DNA of 64,000 bases from Pseudoflavonifractor sp. (GCA_023667145.1 JAMPAQ010000003.1:21307-85306); one strand, 5' to 3'. Counted from the first letter of the stretch, positions 43,579 to 52,936 are shown. Program-made: numbers and translations. The notes: generated by a model from the sequence alone, not told the origin.

Positions 43579-44766
43579 TTACTTGCGGGGCTTGGGGAGG
43601 AAGGCGATGGATGAGGGTATCTCGCCGGTACGTTGGGTCCAGCGGAGGATGCCGTCGGGGGTGTAGCAGTGCAGTCGGCCTGAGGTGACGTAGTTGCGTG
43701 CGTCGGCGATGTATATCTCGCCGGTGGCGGGATGTACGGCGATGCACGAGGGGAGGCGTATGTCACCGTCGGTGCCATCCTTGATTATCGACGGGTCGGC
43801 GACGCGGTGGGTCGTCAGGTCGATGATGGAGTAGCTGACGGTGGTTGAGCCGGTGTACTCGTTGACAGCCGATGAGTAGACATAGGCCGAATCGCCGTGT
43901 ATCCACAGGTCGGTCACCGGGGTGTCGATGACGGTCACCACGCGTCCCAGTTGCGGGTCGACGACATGGAGGCTCGACGGGATGTCGCTGTTGTTGCCGC
44001 GTGAGGTGACGTAGAGCAGTCCGCGCGGCCCCCGCTTGACATGGTGGAGGTTTATGGCGACATCAATCTCACTCTCGACATAGAAGCCGTCGAGATTGAC
44101 CACCGACAGCGTGCGGTCGTAGTCGGGCTTGCGGTATCCGCCCGAGTTGGCCACATAGAGACGACCGTCGACAATGGCCATCTCCTCGGGCTGGTAGCCC
44201 ACATCGACGCAGTCGACCACGGCGAGTGACAGCGTGTCGATCTTGTAGACGGCTCCGCGTGGCGCGTGGGGGTCGAGCTGCACGGACGACACGTAGCTCG
44301 ACACGTAGAGGTAGCCGCCATCGCCTATGGCATAGCGGCAGTTGGGAATATCGACCTTGCCTATCCTCACCGCGTCGGAGGCCCGCATCACCTCGACCTT
44401 GTGGGAGCAGTTGATGACGGCATAGAGGCGCGAGCCATATATCTCAAGGTCGTTGCCTACGTCGCCAAGCTCCTTGACCACACTGGGATTGCGGCCGGCA
44501 TAGATGTCGCGCATGTAGTTGCCGGTGGTCTCGTCGAAGTAGTCGAGCGAACACTTGTTTGAGCCCATGTTGCCCTCGTTGAGCAGGTAGAATCCGCTGA
44601 TGTCGGTGTCACGCGGGCTGTCGGTCTCCTCGGTCTCGGCGGGCTGCACGTATATGTCGCCGCGACATCCCGGCAGCAGGATGCACGCCATGGTCATCAT
44701 GAGCCACAGCGTCAGGACGGACAGCCGTGATAATATGGTACGGGAGGATATGTTGGTCACGGTCAA
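43579..44766 (-). CDS. BtuG-like surface lipoprotein (DUF5074 beta-propeller)
   Basis: Lipoprotein of 395 residues (signal peptide ends LLPGC-RGD). The rest reads as repeated propeller blades: GFYLLNEGNMGSNKCSLDYF, VVKELGDVGNDLEIYGSRLY, AVINCSHKVEVM, VDIPNCRYAIGDGGYLYVSS, VGYQPEEMAIVDGRLYVANS. These match closely what I remember of BtuG, the Bacteroides surface protein that captures vitamin B12 with very high affinity and docks on BtuB. It is the third gene behind a BtuB-size TonB receptor and a second lipoprotein. B12 is the likely ligand, but this is inference. Confidence 0.72.
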   Translation of the reverse strand: MTVTNISSRTILSRLSVLTLWLMMTMACILLPGCRGDIYVQPAETEETDSPRDTDISGFYLLNEGNMGSNKCSLDYFDETTGNYMRDIYAGRNPSVVKELGDVGNDLEIYGSRLYAVINCSHKVEVMRASDAVRIGKVDIPNCRYAIGDGGYLYVSSYVSSVQLDPHAPRGAVYKIDTLSLAVVDCVDVGYQPEEMAIVDGRLYVANSGGYRKPDYDRTLSVVNLDGFYVESEIDVAINLHHVKRGPRGLLYVTSRGNNSDIPSSLHVVDPQLGRVVTVIDTPVTDLWIHGDSAYVYSSAVNEYTGSTTVSYSIIDLTTHRVADPSIIKDGTDGDIRLPSCIAVHPATGEIYIADARNYVTSGRLHCYTPDGILRWTQRTGEIPSSIAFLPKPRK

Positions 44767-44790
44767 TGATTACAGTCGCTTAACAGCCTT

Positions 44791-45717
44791 TTACAGTCGT
44801 TCGATGCCGCGTATCTCGGTCGAACATTCGCCGAGCCATCCGTTTACCTGAAGCACCCCGGTGACCACCTTGACATACTCGATTGACGGTAGCGAGACCC
44901 GGTTGCCCGAGGCATCTATGGCGTTGTCGATGTCAAGCGCCGAGGCATCGCTGTCGTTGGGGTGGCAGTCGGCATATCCGTCATAGCAGGTCAGGCGGTA
45001 ATTGTCGCCGACAAGCACGCCGTTGTCGGGCAACCGCCGCCCCTCAAATATCAGTGTCGTGCCACCGAGCCACTGCGGGTAGTATGAGTGATTGTGGTGG
45101 GCGGTGAGCTTGGGGATGACTCCGTTGGAGCCGTCGGCTGAGGTCCAGGTGATGTGGTTGGCGGCATCGGCCTGACGAACTGTGTAGGTGACACGGTAGC
45201 TGCCGGCTGAATGGGCGCGCTCACTGCCGTCAAGCTCATACCACGTGTCGTTGTCGGGCCCGTCGCCGTCAGCATCGTGGAGCACATATACGATGCCCGG
45301 CTCGGCGTTGCCATAGCGGGGCAACGAGGTGCTGCCGTCGGCATAGTAGGCGTTGCCGAGCACGCGGAAGTCGGCCTTGCCGGCGACATTGGCTATCGGC
45401 TCGTGGAGCCGCAGCGTCACGGAGCCACCCCACGCGCCGAGTGTTATCATCTCGTCGTTGTCGAGTGACTCGGTGGCCTTTGCCGCCATTGTCGCGGGAG
45501 TGTCGCCCGGCTCATACTCGGGTATCTCGTTGACAAACTGTCCCGGCGCGGGGCTGTAGTCGATGACCGTCACCTTGACGCGCCCGGGGGCGGCATCGGG
45601 TGTCGGGGTGCCGCCATCGGGTGCCGGCTCGTCGCCTGAGCACGATGAGGCAAGCAGCGCGACCGTGGCCGCGAGCATTGACGGGAGGTATCTTGTTATC
45701 AGTTGTGTCATATTCAT
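44791..45717 (-). CDS. Surface lipoprotein between the BtuB- and BtuG-like genes
   Basis: 308 residues; lipobox LLASSC-SGDEPAPDGG with an acidic, proline-rich tether. A compact domain follows with VTVIDYSPAPGQFVNEIPEY, MITLGAWGGSVTLRLHEPIA, GIVYVLHDADGDGPDNDTWYELDG and a C-terminal YVKVVTGVLQVNGWLGECSTEI. Bacteroidetes annotations call such proteins PKD-type or 'cell surface protein' beside BtuG. An Asp-rich segment (DADGDGPDNDTW) could bind calcium. 33 bp after the receptor gene and 24 bp before the BtuG-like gene; probably an accessory capture protein. Confidence 0.7.
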   Translation of the reverse strand: MNMTQLITRYLPSMLAATVALLASSCSGDEPAPDGGTPTPDAAPGRVKVTVIDYSPAPGQFVNEIPEYEPGDTPATMAAKATESLDNDEMITLGAWGGSVTLRLHEPIANVAGKADFRVLGNAYYADGSTSLPRYGNAEPGIVYVLHDADGDGPDNDTWYELDGSERAHSAGSYRVTYTVRQADAANHITWTSADGSNGVIPKLTAHHNHSYYPQWLGGTTLIFEGRRLPDNGVLVGDNYRLTCYDGYADCHPNDSDASALDIDNAIDASGNRVSLPSIEYVKVVTGVLQVNGWLGECSTEIRGIERL

Positions 45718-45750
45718 ATATTTATTGTATTATTGCATTAGTGTAGTCGG

Positions 45751-47826
45751 TCAGAGTGTCACCGTTAGCGCCACTTTGAAATTGCGCCCCGGCATCGGGT
45801 AGTTGGCAATCACCTCGTAGGCTTGGTCAAATATGTTGTTGAGCTCGACACCGGCACGCAGTCCGACACGTCTCAGGGTGAACTCCTTGTAGAGCGACGC
45901 GTCGTGGGTGTACCACGGTTGCTCATAGTTGCGCGGGATGTTCTCCTGGGCATTGTAGCGGGCGCCCGTGTAGATGAAACTGTAGTTGAGGTCCCATCCG
46001 CGCCACGAGAGATGCGCTCCGACCGTCCCGGCATGGAGCGGCGAGTAGGGGATGCGGTCACCGTAGTAGCTGTCGCCCGGGTCGGTGAAGTCGCGGGCAA
46101 GCTGATAGGTGTAGTTGAGCCTCAGCTCCATATCCACCCCGGCGACCGATGCCCCGGCTGATGCCGACAACTCGGCCCCGGTTATCCTCACGCGCCCGAG
46201 GTTGAGCATCGTCCATCGGAACTGCTGCCCCGACGGGTAGGCGATGATCTTGTCATCGACCAGATTGTAATAGCCCTCGGCACGGGCGGTCACACTCTTG
46301 AAAAACGTGTGGCGCAACGATTTATTGTAACTCGCCCCGAGGCTGTATTGCATCGTGGTCTCGGGACGTAGGCTGGCATTGCCTATCTCGGTGTAATATA
46401 GGTCGTTGAATGTCGGCATACGGAACGAACGCTTGACAAATCCGTTGACGTGCCACTCGGATGCCCCCTCGGGATGCCAGTCGGCAAAGAGTGCCGGGCT
46501 CCACTCGGTGCGCCGCGACGTGTGCCTCCCGTGGGTCGACTCGTTGCCCACCCGGTCGCTGACCGTGGTGGCCAATATGCTTGCCTGGGCGCTCAGCCCG
46601 TGCCATCTCACCGCCGTTGCTGCCGCGACCATCGCGGTGTAGCGCACCGGGTAGAGGAAGTCGCGCATGTCGCTCGACATCTTGTTCCACTGGAGGTCGA
46701 CCGACAGCGACGCGTCCCACCATGGCTTTATCCTCAGCAGGTTGGCCGCCGAGAGGTAGGCCTCCTGTTGGCGGTATCGGTTGTCGATATAGAGTTCCTT
46801 GGGGTCGTCGCGCAGGAAGTGCATGTAGTCGTAGGCATACTTGGCGTTGACTTTCAGATGATAGCGCGATGAGAACAGGTATTCGAGCGAACCTTGGGTA
46901 AAGGCGTTGCGGTCCCATTGGCGCTCACCGTTGCGGAACACGTTGTTGACTATCGCGCCGGGGATGCCCCGCTCCGAGTCATAGTAGTATGCCTTGGCTG
47001 TCCACATGCCTGCGTCGAGGTAGCCGAAAAGCGACATCTCGGCACGCAGCGCCGACACGTCGCCGTTGTGGCGCGTGGCGGTCGTGTCGTAGGCCACGGT
47101 GTTGTCGGTGTTGAGACGGCGGTAGCGGAACTTGTATCGCCCGTTGGCGTAGGTGTAGCCGGTCGACAGGCTCATGTTGAGGGTGCGGCTCAGCCGCTGC
47201 TCCCACGTGATGTCGGGGTTGATGAGGCCAAACGAGCCGGTCTTCACGCGGGCTGTCAGGTGGTAACGTTCCCCGGCGGCAAATCGCGGGCGGCGGGTGC
47301 GTATGTATATCGTGCCCGACGATCCGAAGTCCTTGGCGCTCTGGAATATGTTGCTCTTCTGTCCGTTGTACAGTTCTATCTCCTTGACGTTGTCGAGCGA
47401 GTAGCGCCCGAGGTCAATCTGGCCGTTCTGGGCGTTGCCGAGCTGTATGCCGTCATAAAACACCCCGACATTCTGCGACCCCATCGAGCGGATGTTGACG
47501 GTCTTCACCCCTCCGATGCCGCCAAAGTCCTTGACCTGGATGCCCGAGAAGTAGCGCAGGGCATCGGCCACCGACTGGGAGTTGAGCCCGCGCAGTTGCT
47601 CGCCATCGAGGCGCTGTGAGGGGATTATCTCCTTGCGGCGGTTGGCGATGACGGTCACCTCCTTGACCTGAAACACCGAGTCGAGCCACTGGTCGGTCTC
47701 CTCGGCCCCGGCGGTGACAGCGACTGTCAGGAGCATGGCAAGGGTCCCGGCAACGCGGGATGTCAACCGGCGACCATGGTGGCGGGCCGTGTCTGTGGCG
47801 GTAGGATTTGTGGTCTTGCGGGGCAT
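45751..47826 (-). CDS. TonB-dependent outer membrane receptor, BtuB-like
   Basis: Outer membrane receptor of 691 residues from the ATG at 47826; the frame continues to 48039, but that part lies upstream of the -7 element. Signal peptide near AGTLAMLLTVAVTAGA-E, TonB-box-like VKEVTVIANRRK, plug (LNSQSVADALRYFSGIQVKD, VNIRSMGSQNVGVFYDGIQL), then a 22-strand-type barrel ending GRNFKVALTVTL. Size, plug and operon partners (BtuG-like lipoprotein) point to corrinoid uptake. It has no CarboxypepD-like N-domain, unlike the SusC proteins. No B12 riboswitch is visible; the predicted mRNA start is only about 9 nt before the ATG. Confidence 0.8.
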   Translation of the reverse strand: MPRKTTNPTATDTARHHGRRLTSRVAGTLAMLLTVAVTAGAEETDQWLDSVFQVKEVTVIANRRKEIIPSQRLDGEQLRGLNSQSVADALRYFSGIQVKDFGGIGGVKTVNIRSMGSQNVGVFYDGIQLGNAQNGQIDLGRYSLDNVKEIELYNGQKSNIFQSAKDFGSSGTIYIRTRRPRFAAGERYHLTARVKTGSFGLINPDITWEQRLSRTLNMSLSTGYTYANGRYKFRYRRLNTDNTVAYDTTATRHNGDVSALRAEMSLFGYLDAGMWTAKAYYYDSERGIPGAIVNNVFRNGERQWDRNAFTQGSLEYLFSSRYHLKVNAKYAYDYMHFLRDDPKELYIDNRYRQQEAYLSAANLLRIKPWWDASLSVDLQWNKMSSDMRDFLYPVRYTAMVAAATAVRWHGLSAQASILATTVSDRVGNESTHGRHTSRRTEWSPALFADWHPEGASEWHVNGFVKRSFRMPTFNDLYYTEIGNASLRPETTMQYSLGASYNKSLRHTFFKSVTARAEGYYNLVDDKIIAYPSGQQFRWTMLNLGRVRITGAELSASAGASVAGVDMELRLNYTYQLARDFTDPGDSYYGDRIPYSPLHAGTVGAHLSWRGWDLNYSFIYTGARYNAQENIPRNYEQPWYTHDASLYKEFTLRRVGLRAGVELNNIFDQAYEVIANYPMPGRNFKVALTVTL

Positions 47827-47840
47827 GGCGAATATGACGG

Positions 47841-47944
47841 CAAAATTAGCAAATATCCTCCAATGTAGGAAATCGCGTGTCTTGTTGCCCCTTGTGGGAT
47901 AAAGACACTTGCACACCCCATGGCCGGAAATACGCTTGCACACG
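47841..47944 (-). promoter_or_regulatory. Promoter region of the BtuB-like operon with direct repeats
   Basis: A -7 element TAATTTTG at 47848-47841 predicts a start near 47835. Upstream, two direct copies of CTTGCACAC (plus strand, 47908 and 47935) are 27 bp apart and could bind a regulator. No -33 consensus at standard spacing. Confidence 0.4.
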
Positions 47945-47953
47945 TCGGTGTAT

Positions 47954-48000
47954 AAAAGACAGGCGGGAGACCCCGTCACTCTCGGAGTCTCCCGTCCGTC
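47954..48000 (-). terminator. Terminator after the GH31 gene
   Basis: On the minus strand GACGGACGGGAGAC pairs with GTCTCCCGCCTGTC (two mismatches in 14) and is followed by TTTTATAC. Confidence 0.7.
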
Positions 48001-48002
48001 GG

Positions 48003-48060
48003 GGCATGTCGCGGGGACATGCCGGACAGTATCGGTCATCGCCGCCGGGCGGCAGTGACC
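48003..48060 (-). other. Two further hairpins between GH31 stop and terminator
   Basis: GGCATGTC/GACATGCC (48003-48023, 8 bp perfect) and GGTCA-GCCGCC/GGCGGC-TGACC (48034-48060). With the terminator they form a three-hairpin 3' end. This could stabilise the mRNA; otherwise unexplained. Confidence 0.45.
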
Positions 48061-51000
48061 TATCGTACTATGATTTTTGCGGTGGTGTTCATGCTTGAGC
48101 CGTTGGAGGTGGTCACGTTGATGTGGGCCACGTAGACACCCGGTGTCACGGCCCCGATGGCAGCGAAGTGCTCGCCCTGCGTGGCGTCGAGCCCGGTGCG
48201 CGATGCCACGGTCATGCCGCTTGCCGAGTGGAGGGTGATGTCGGCTGTCACGCCGTCGACCGGCACGAAGTAGCGCAGCGCGAGGTCATCGGCACCGCCA
48301 CGGGCGGCGATGCTGAGACGGCGTGCTGCCGACTCGATGTCGTCGATGGCCGTCGTTGTCTCGTTGAAGTATGCCTGTACCATCGAGTCGCCCGTGCGGC
48401 GCTTGGTCTTGATGTGGACTGTGCCGTCGTTGTCGCGGTAGGCCACGTTCTCCTCGGCGGCGTCAAAGTTGCTCTTGTCGCTGTGGAGCGTGATCATCTC
48501 CTTGGTAGTGGTCGTGGCGCGTCCCGAGCGTGCCGAGGGGGTCGAGCGGCGCAGCACGCAGAGTCCTTGCGTACCGACCACGCCCTTGTAGGCGGGGATG
48601 GTGATGGTATAGGTCATCTCCTCGGGGAGTATCTCGTCGGGCTTTCCCTCGTAGGTGATGGTCACCCAGTTGGAGTTTTCCTGCGTGCCGTAGCTGAGAC
48701 GGGTGATGCAGTAGTTGCCGTCGGCGATGGCTGTCGGCGACTTGTGGTCGTCGTCATAGAAGTATGATGTCGCCGGCTCGCTGCTCTCGTCGTCGTGAAA
48801 GTAGAGAATGGTCATCTTTGACCGGTCGATTTCGGCTGTGCTGGTAAACTCGTCCTGAGTGTAGCACGGGATAAACGACCCCATCCTCGCGAAGTGGGGG
48901 AGCTTGTTCTTGTCGCTGGTGTTGTAGGTGATGCGGTTGGTGGCGCTGTGGTCACCGTAAATCTCGTGAGAGAAGTCGTTCATGTCAATCCAGCGTCCCT
49001 CGGGGAATATGATTTCCTTGGAGTTCTGATCTTGCCGTACGACGGGAGCCACGAGCAGGTCTTTGCCCCACAGGTACTGGTCGCTGTAGCGGTCGTCCAT
49101 CAGCTCGCTGTCGTAGGGGGTGTAGAAGTTGGTCGGGCGAGCCAACGGCCATCCCTTGGTCGAGTTCTCGTAGGCGAGGGTATAAGTATAGGGGATAAAC
49201 TTGTAGCGCTTGTTGATCATGTCGCGCACGTTGTCGAGTACCTCGGGATAGTTGTAAGGCTCGGGTCCGGTGTAGCTTGCTGCGTTGCCGTCCTCAAGAG
49301 ATTCCGGTACTTGGCTATGAGTACGCATGGCCGGGGCAAATACGGCTGACTGTACCCAGCGGCGGTACATGTCGGAATTATGGTAACCGCTGTGAATGAA
49401 ACCACCTACGTCGCTGCCGAGATATCCCACGCCCGACATGCCGAGGCTCAGCAGCGCGGGCACCTGCACGGTAAGGCCGTCCCAAGAGCGGGCGATGTCG
49501 CCGGTCCAGGGGAATGGGGAGAAACGCTGCATACCGGCGGTAGCCGAGCGGGGCATCAGGATGAAACGTTCGCCGTTGTTGGCGGGGTTGCTCTCCTCAA
49601 ACGCCTTTTTGGTGGCGTTGTAGGCAAACTCAAGCCAACGCTGGCCATACTCGTTGTGTACCTGATTCTTGTTGCCCTTAACGTATTTGGAGTCATCGTC
49701 ATGGGCCTCTGGCTCGCCGAGGTCGAGCCACCAGCTTGCCACGCCACTCTTGGTGTGTTTTGCATATATCTCGCTCATCCAGTCGATAGCTCCCTGATGG
49801 GTGACATCGAGCAGTCCGACAGAGTTGCCTTTGCCTACCCAGCTCATATTGTTGTTACCCGATACATGGTTATCAGCAAAATAGCCCTTGTTTTTAAGTT
49901 CGTTGTAGTTGCTGCCGGCAACCTGGCTTGTGAAGTACGGCTCGGTGATAAGGATGGTGTTGACGTTGCGGTTCTTCCAATTTTTCATCATCTCGGTCGC
50001 GTTGGGGAACGCGTTGGTGTCCCAGTCGAGTTTTCCCATATATATGGGGTCGCTGCCGCTGCGTCCCTGCCAGTAGATGTCGAGGACTATCGCGTCGAGG
50101 GGCAGGTTGCCCTCGTTGGGATCCTTGATGCGGTCGATGGCTCTCTCGGCCTGGCTCCGCGACACGTAGCCGTAGCGCGACGTGATGTATCCGAGTGCCC
50201 AGTAGGGGGGCATCGGCTGGCGGCCTGTGAGATAGGTGTAGTTCTCAAGCACGCGGGCCATTGAGCCGCCGCCGATATAATAGTAGGCGATGGGGTTCTC
50301 GCTGCGTGTGCTGTAGCGCGAGCCGTTGCTTGACGGAGAGAGGGTGGCGTCTATGTAGTGGTCGTCGATGAACACGCCGTAGCCGTTGGTCGACACGTAG
50401 AACGGGATACATATATTGTGGTTGTATCCTCCACTGGAGGGCCAGTTGCCGGTTTGGGTATTGGTCATCGTGATTGACTTGCCGTTCTGGTTGAACGTGC
50501 CGAAGTATCCGCCGCCGTAGAGTCCATACTCGCCCATGCCGGCAAATGAGAGGCTGCGGTTTCCGGCCACGGTGTTGTTGAGGCCGCCCGACTCGCGGAG
50601 CATCACGTTGCCCTCGCCATCCTCAAAGCGTATGTCGCCGTTGAGCTTGGAGACGTACATCTTGGTGTCCTTGACGTTGATGATGAGGTAGTCATCGTCG
50701 GAGTCGTCGATGCTGCTCTTGGTTATGATGCCGCTGACAGGAGTGAGGTCGGGGAGCATGGAGATTGACTCGCGCTCTTTGGTCTCAAAGCCGTCGGCGG
50801 GTGTGGGGGGCAGGGTGAATATCTTGATCACCTCGGTGGTGTAGGGGGTGATGTAGATTGTCTTGTTCTTGGTCTCGACAGTGACGGTGGTGCCGTCAAA
50901 GTAGTAACCGGTATATCCGCTGACAAACGGGCCCTCGGGGTTCTCGGGATACCACACGCCTTTCTTGAAGTCGTCAAGGGTGGTCCATCCCTCGCCGGTG

Positions 51001-52406
51001 AAGTTCATCGCCACGCCACCCTGTTGGTCGGCGGGGTAGCGGTCGTTTGGTTCTTCAGTATTCAGGATGATGAGGGGGGTGATGTCGGCAGGGATATCCT
51101 TGCCGGGGACGGTGATGGTGTACCAGTCGTCCTGTATGAGTGCCATCGTGGCTCCGGGCCATTCCCCAAATATCTCTGTGGCATTGGGTGACTCGCCATA
51201 ATAGACGTAGGCCATGACTTTCTTGTTGCCCCACGGACTCTTGAAGTAGACGGTGCGGTCGCCGCTCATCTCGATTATCTCAGGCCCGAAGTCTGTCTCG
51301 ACGGCCTTGCCGTCGGCATCGCCACCGACCGTGCTGTCGTCCTTCATGCGGAACTGTGAGTAGAGCTTGTTGATGTACACATCGTTGTTGGCCACGCGTA
51401 CATCAAAGAAATCTATGGGAGTGAACGAGATGTGGTAGAGGTCGGTCTTGCTGTCGTAGGTCATCTTGCAAGACTCGGGAAACTCGCTGTCGCTTGTCCA
51501 CTTGGTGTACATCCAGCCTATCTGGTCGTCGGGTCGAATGTTTGTGTCGGCGCCGGGGTAGATGTAGATGTCCTTGGCTCCCTTGTTGTCGGCAAATGGG
51601 GTGTTGCCGGCATTGGCGTTGTAATAGAGGGTGATCTCGTCATACATCGTGGCGTCGTCGGGAGTGTACCACACGAGACGTGAGTCATCCGCGCCTTTCT
51701 CGGCGACCGTCAGCTCGTGGGTCTGGGCATCGAAAGTGAAGATGTAGGTTGTACCCTGGGTCAGGGAGTATTTGGCATTGCTGCCGCCACCGTGTGATAG
51801 TGTGACAGAAGTGGATGTCGTCAATGTGGGTTGGTTTGATACACTCCACCACGTGTCTTGCTCGAATTTCGTGCCTGTCAATGTGCCGTATTCCATGCCA
51901 AACTCTCCCGTGGCGATTGTTACCGTAAGCTCGCAGGTGTATTTGTAGTTGCCAATTCCCTCAAAGACAGTCGAAGCCCAGGAGCTGCTTGTGAACTGGC
52001 CGTGGAGTCGCCATGCCTTTTTCTGGGTGACCACGTCGCCACCTCCGCCGCCGCCACCGTTGTAGATGTCGTCGTAGCTGCCGAGATATGTGCCGTTGGA
52101 GTAGACCGCCCCGTCAGCAATGTTGCTTGTCACGTCGCCTGTCAGCTTGTTGGCTCCGTTATTTCCCCAATTGTTTGCTTTTAGGAAGATGACCCCGATG
52201 GGGGTCTTGTCCCATGTGTAGTAGTAGAGGTTGTCCTTGCCATCGACCTTGGACATCGCCTCTATGCCGTTGTTGGAGGTGCTGTCCCACAGATAGACGT
52301 AGGGGGGATTGGCCTTGGCCGACGAGTTGTCGAAGTAGATGGTGTAAGCTGCCGCGCGGGGAATGGCGCACAGGCATAGCAGAAGCAGTAACAGTAACTT
52401 TTTCAT
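48060..52406 (-). CDS. Multimodular GH31 alpha-glucosidase with T9SS-like C-terminus
   Basis: Secreted enzyme of 1448 residues, much longer than a usual GH31 (about 700-950). Signal peptide MKKLLLLLLLCLCAIPRAAA-Y. Residues about 20-550 carry several starch-binding-like beta modules (IYFDNSSAKANPPYVYLWDS, VMAYVYYGESPNATEIFGEW) and a seven-glycine linker. The catalytic part has WWLDLGEPE with nucleophile Asp895 and WTGDIARSWDGL with acid/base Asp970, then WPLARPTNFY and DLLVAPV. It ends in VTPGVYVAHINVTTSNGSSM followed by a KIIVR tail, a sorting domain. It probably releases glucose from alpha-glucans at the cell surface. It stands alone, without SusCD neighbours. Confidence 0.92.
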   Translation of the reverse strand: MKKLLLLLLLCLCAIPRAAAYTIYFDNSSAKANPPYVYLWDSTSNNGIEAMSKVDGKDNLYYYTWDKTPIGVIFLKANNWGNNGANKLTGDVTSNIADGAVYSNGTYLGSYDDIYNGGGGGGGDVVTQKKAWRLHGQFTSSSWASTVFEGIGNYKYTCELTVTIATGEFGMEYGTLTGTKFEQDTWWSVSNQPTLTTSTSVTLSHGGGSNAKYSLTQGTTYIFTFDAQTHELTVAEKGADDSRLVWYTPDDATMYDEITLYYNANAGNTPFADNKGAKDIYIYPGADTNIRPDDQIGWMYTKWTSDSEFPESCKMTYDSKTDLYHISFTPIDFFDVRVANNDVYINKLYSQFRMKDDSTVGGDADGKAVETDFGPEIIEMSGDRTVYFKSPWGNKKVMAYVYYGESPNATEIFGEWPGATMALIQDDWYTITVPGKDIPADITPLIILNTEEPNDRYPADQQGGVAMNFTGEGWTTLDDFKKGVWYPENPEGPFVSGYTGYYFDGTTVTVETKNKTIYITPYTTEVIKIFTLPPTPADGFETKERESISMLPDLTPVSGIITKSSIDDSDDDYLIINVKDTKMYVSKLNGDIRFEDGEGNVMLRESGGLNNTVAGNRSLSFAGMGEYGLYGGGYFGTFNQNGKSITMTNTQTGNWPSSGGYNHNICIPFYVSTNGYGVFIDDHYIDATLSPSSNGSRYSTRSENPIAYYYIGGGSMARVLENYTYLTGRQPMPPYWALGYITSRYGYVSRSQAERAIDRIKDPNEGNLPLDAIVLDIYWQGRSGSDPIYMGKLDWDTNAFPNATEMMKNWKNRNVNTILITEPYFTSQVAGSNYNELKNKGYFADNHVSGNNNMSWVGKGNSVGLLDVTHQGAIDWMSEIYAKHTKSGVASWWLDLGEPEAHDDDSKYVKGNKNQVHNEYGQRWLEFAYNATKKAFEESNPANNGERFILMPRSATAGMQRFSPFPWTGDIARSWDGLTVQVPALLSLGMSGVGYLGSDVGGFIHSGYHNSDMYRRWVQSAVFAPAMRTHSQVPESLEDGNAASYTGPEPYNYPEVLDNVRDMINKRYKFIPYTYTLAYENSTKGWPLARPTNFYTPYDSELMDDRYSDQYLWGKDLLVAPVVRQDQNSKEIIFPEGRWIDMNDFSHEIYGDHSATNRITYNTSDKNKLPHFARMGSFIPCYTQDEFTSTAEIDRSKMTILYFHDDESSEPATSYFYDDDHKSPTAIADGNYCITRLSYGTQENSNWVTITYEGKPDEILPEEMTYTITIPAYKGVVGTQGLCVLRRSTPSARSGRATTTTKEMITLHSDKSNFDAAEENVAYRDNDGTVHIKTKRRTGDSMVQAYFNETTTAIDDIESAARRLSIAARGGADDLALRYFVPVDGVTADITLHSASGMTVASRTGLDATQGEHFAAIGAVTPGVYVAHINVTTSNGSSMNTTAKIIVR

Positions 52407-52750
52407 TGCTGAATGGTGATAAATGAATGGTTAATAGGTGAAAATAGGTGAATACAAGGTTAACGTGGAGAGGGGTGTCAAGTGATGACGGTTAATGTCA
52501 TATTCGTTGCAAAATTACTCTTTTGGTTAGGAAATTCTTGTCGCTTATAAATGATTAACTCGCTGAAAATGGGGGGGGGTAGACGTGTTAATGAAACTGA
52601 ATGATGCTTGCGGGTCTTGCCTGGCCCTCCGTGGCGGCTTGAATATCGGAGCGTGGCGGCGGGAAGATGACTATTCAGTTATTATGGAAATTGTTATTAT
52701 CAGCAATGTAAGAGAGTGTTGCAGAACTTAAAAACACCGTACTAATGTAG
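52407..52750 (-). promoter_or_regulatory. Upstream region of the GH31 gene
   Basis: A -7 element TAATTTTG (52517-52510) predicts a leader of about 97 nt. No -33 match at the right distance. A run of nine G lies at about 52570. Nothing else stands out before the palindromes. Confidence 0.4.
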
Positions 52751-52770
52751 GGCTGCACCATGGTGCAGCC
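52751..52770. repeat. REP-like palindrome, copy 2
   Basis: Perfect palindrome GGCTGCACCATGGTGCAGCC, preceded by TAG. Confidence 0.75.
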
Positions 52771-52818
52771 GGGGGCTGTCAAGATGGTATGGGGCGGCTG
52801 TTTAGGATGTTATGGGGC

Positions 52819-52838
52819 GGCTGCACCATGGTGCAGCC
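52819..52838. repeat. REP-like palindrome, copy 3
   Basis: Same 20-bp palindrome as copy 2, followed by CTAC as in copy 1. Between copies 2 and 3, GTATGGGGCGGCTG and TTATGGGGCGGCTG repeat directly, suggesting one half of a third palindrome. Confidence 0.75.
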
Positions 52839-52928
52839 CTACTTTGTTGGCGTATAAATGATTGGCTGAGCTGTTGCGGCGCGGACGTGGAAATGTTAAA
52901 AAAACGGTGTCACGTCAGGAAATTTGGT

Positions 52929-52936
52929 TAATTTTG
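52929..52936 (+). promoter_or_regulatory. -7 element of the BASS-type transporter gene
   Basis: TAATTTTG with start near 52943 and a leader of about 57 nt; no good -33. Confidence 0.4.

Noticed and set aside
47827..48059. Cobalamin riboswitch before the BtuB-like gene
   Set aside because: I looked for the B12-box and GCCACTG-type core on the minus strand and found only simple hairpins belonging to the GH31 3' end.
49380..50264. 294-codon plus-strand open frame
   Set aside because: Antisense of the GH31 catalytic region, without promoter or recognisable motifs.
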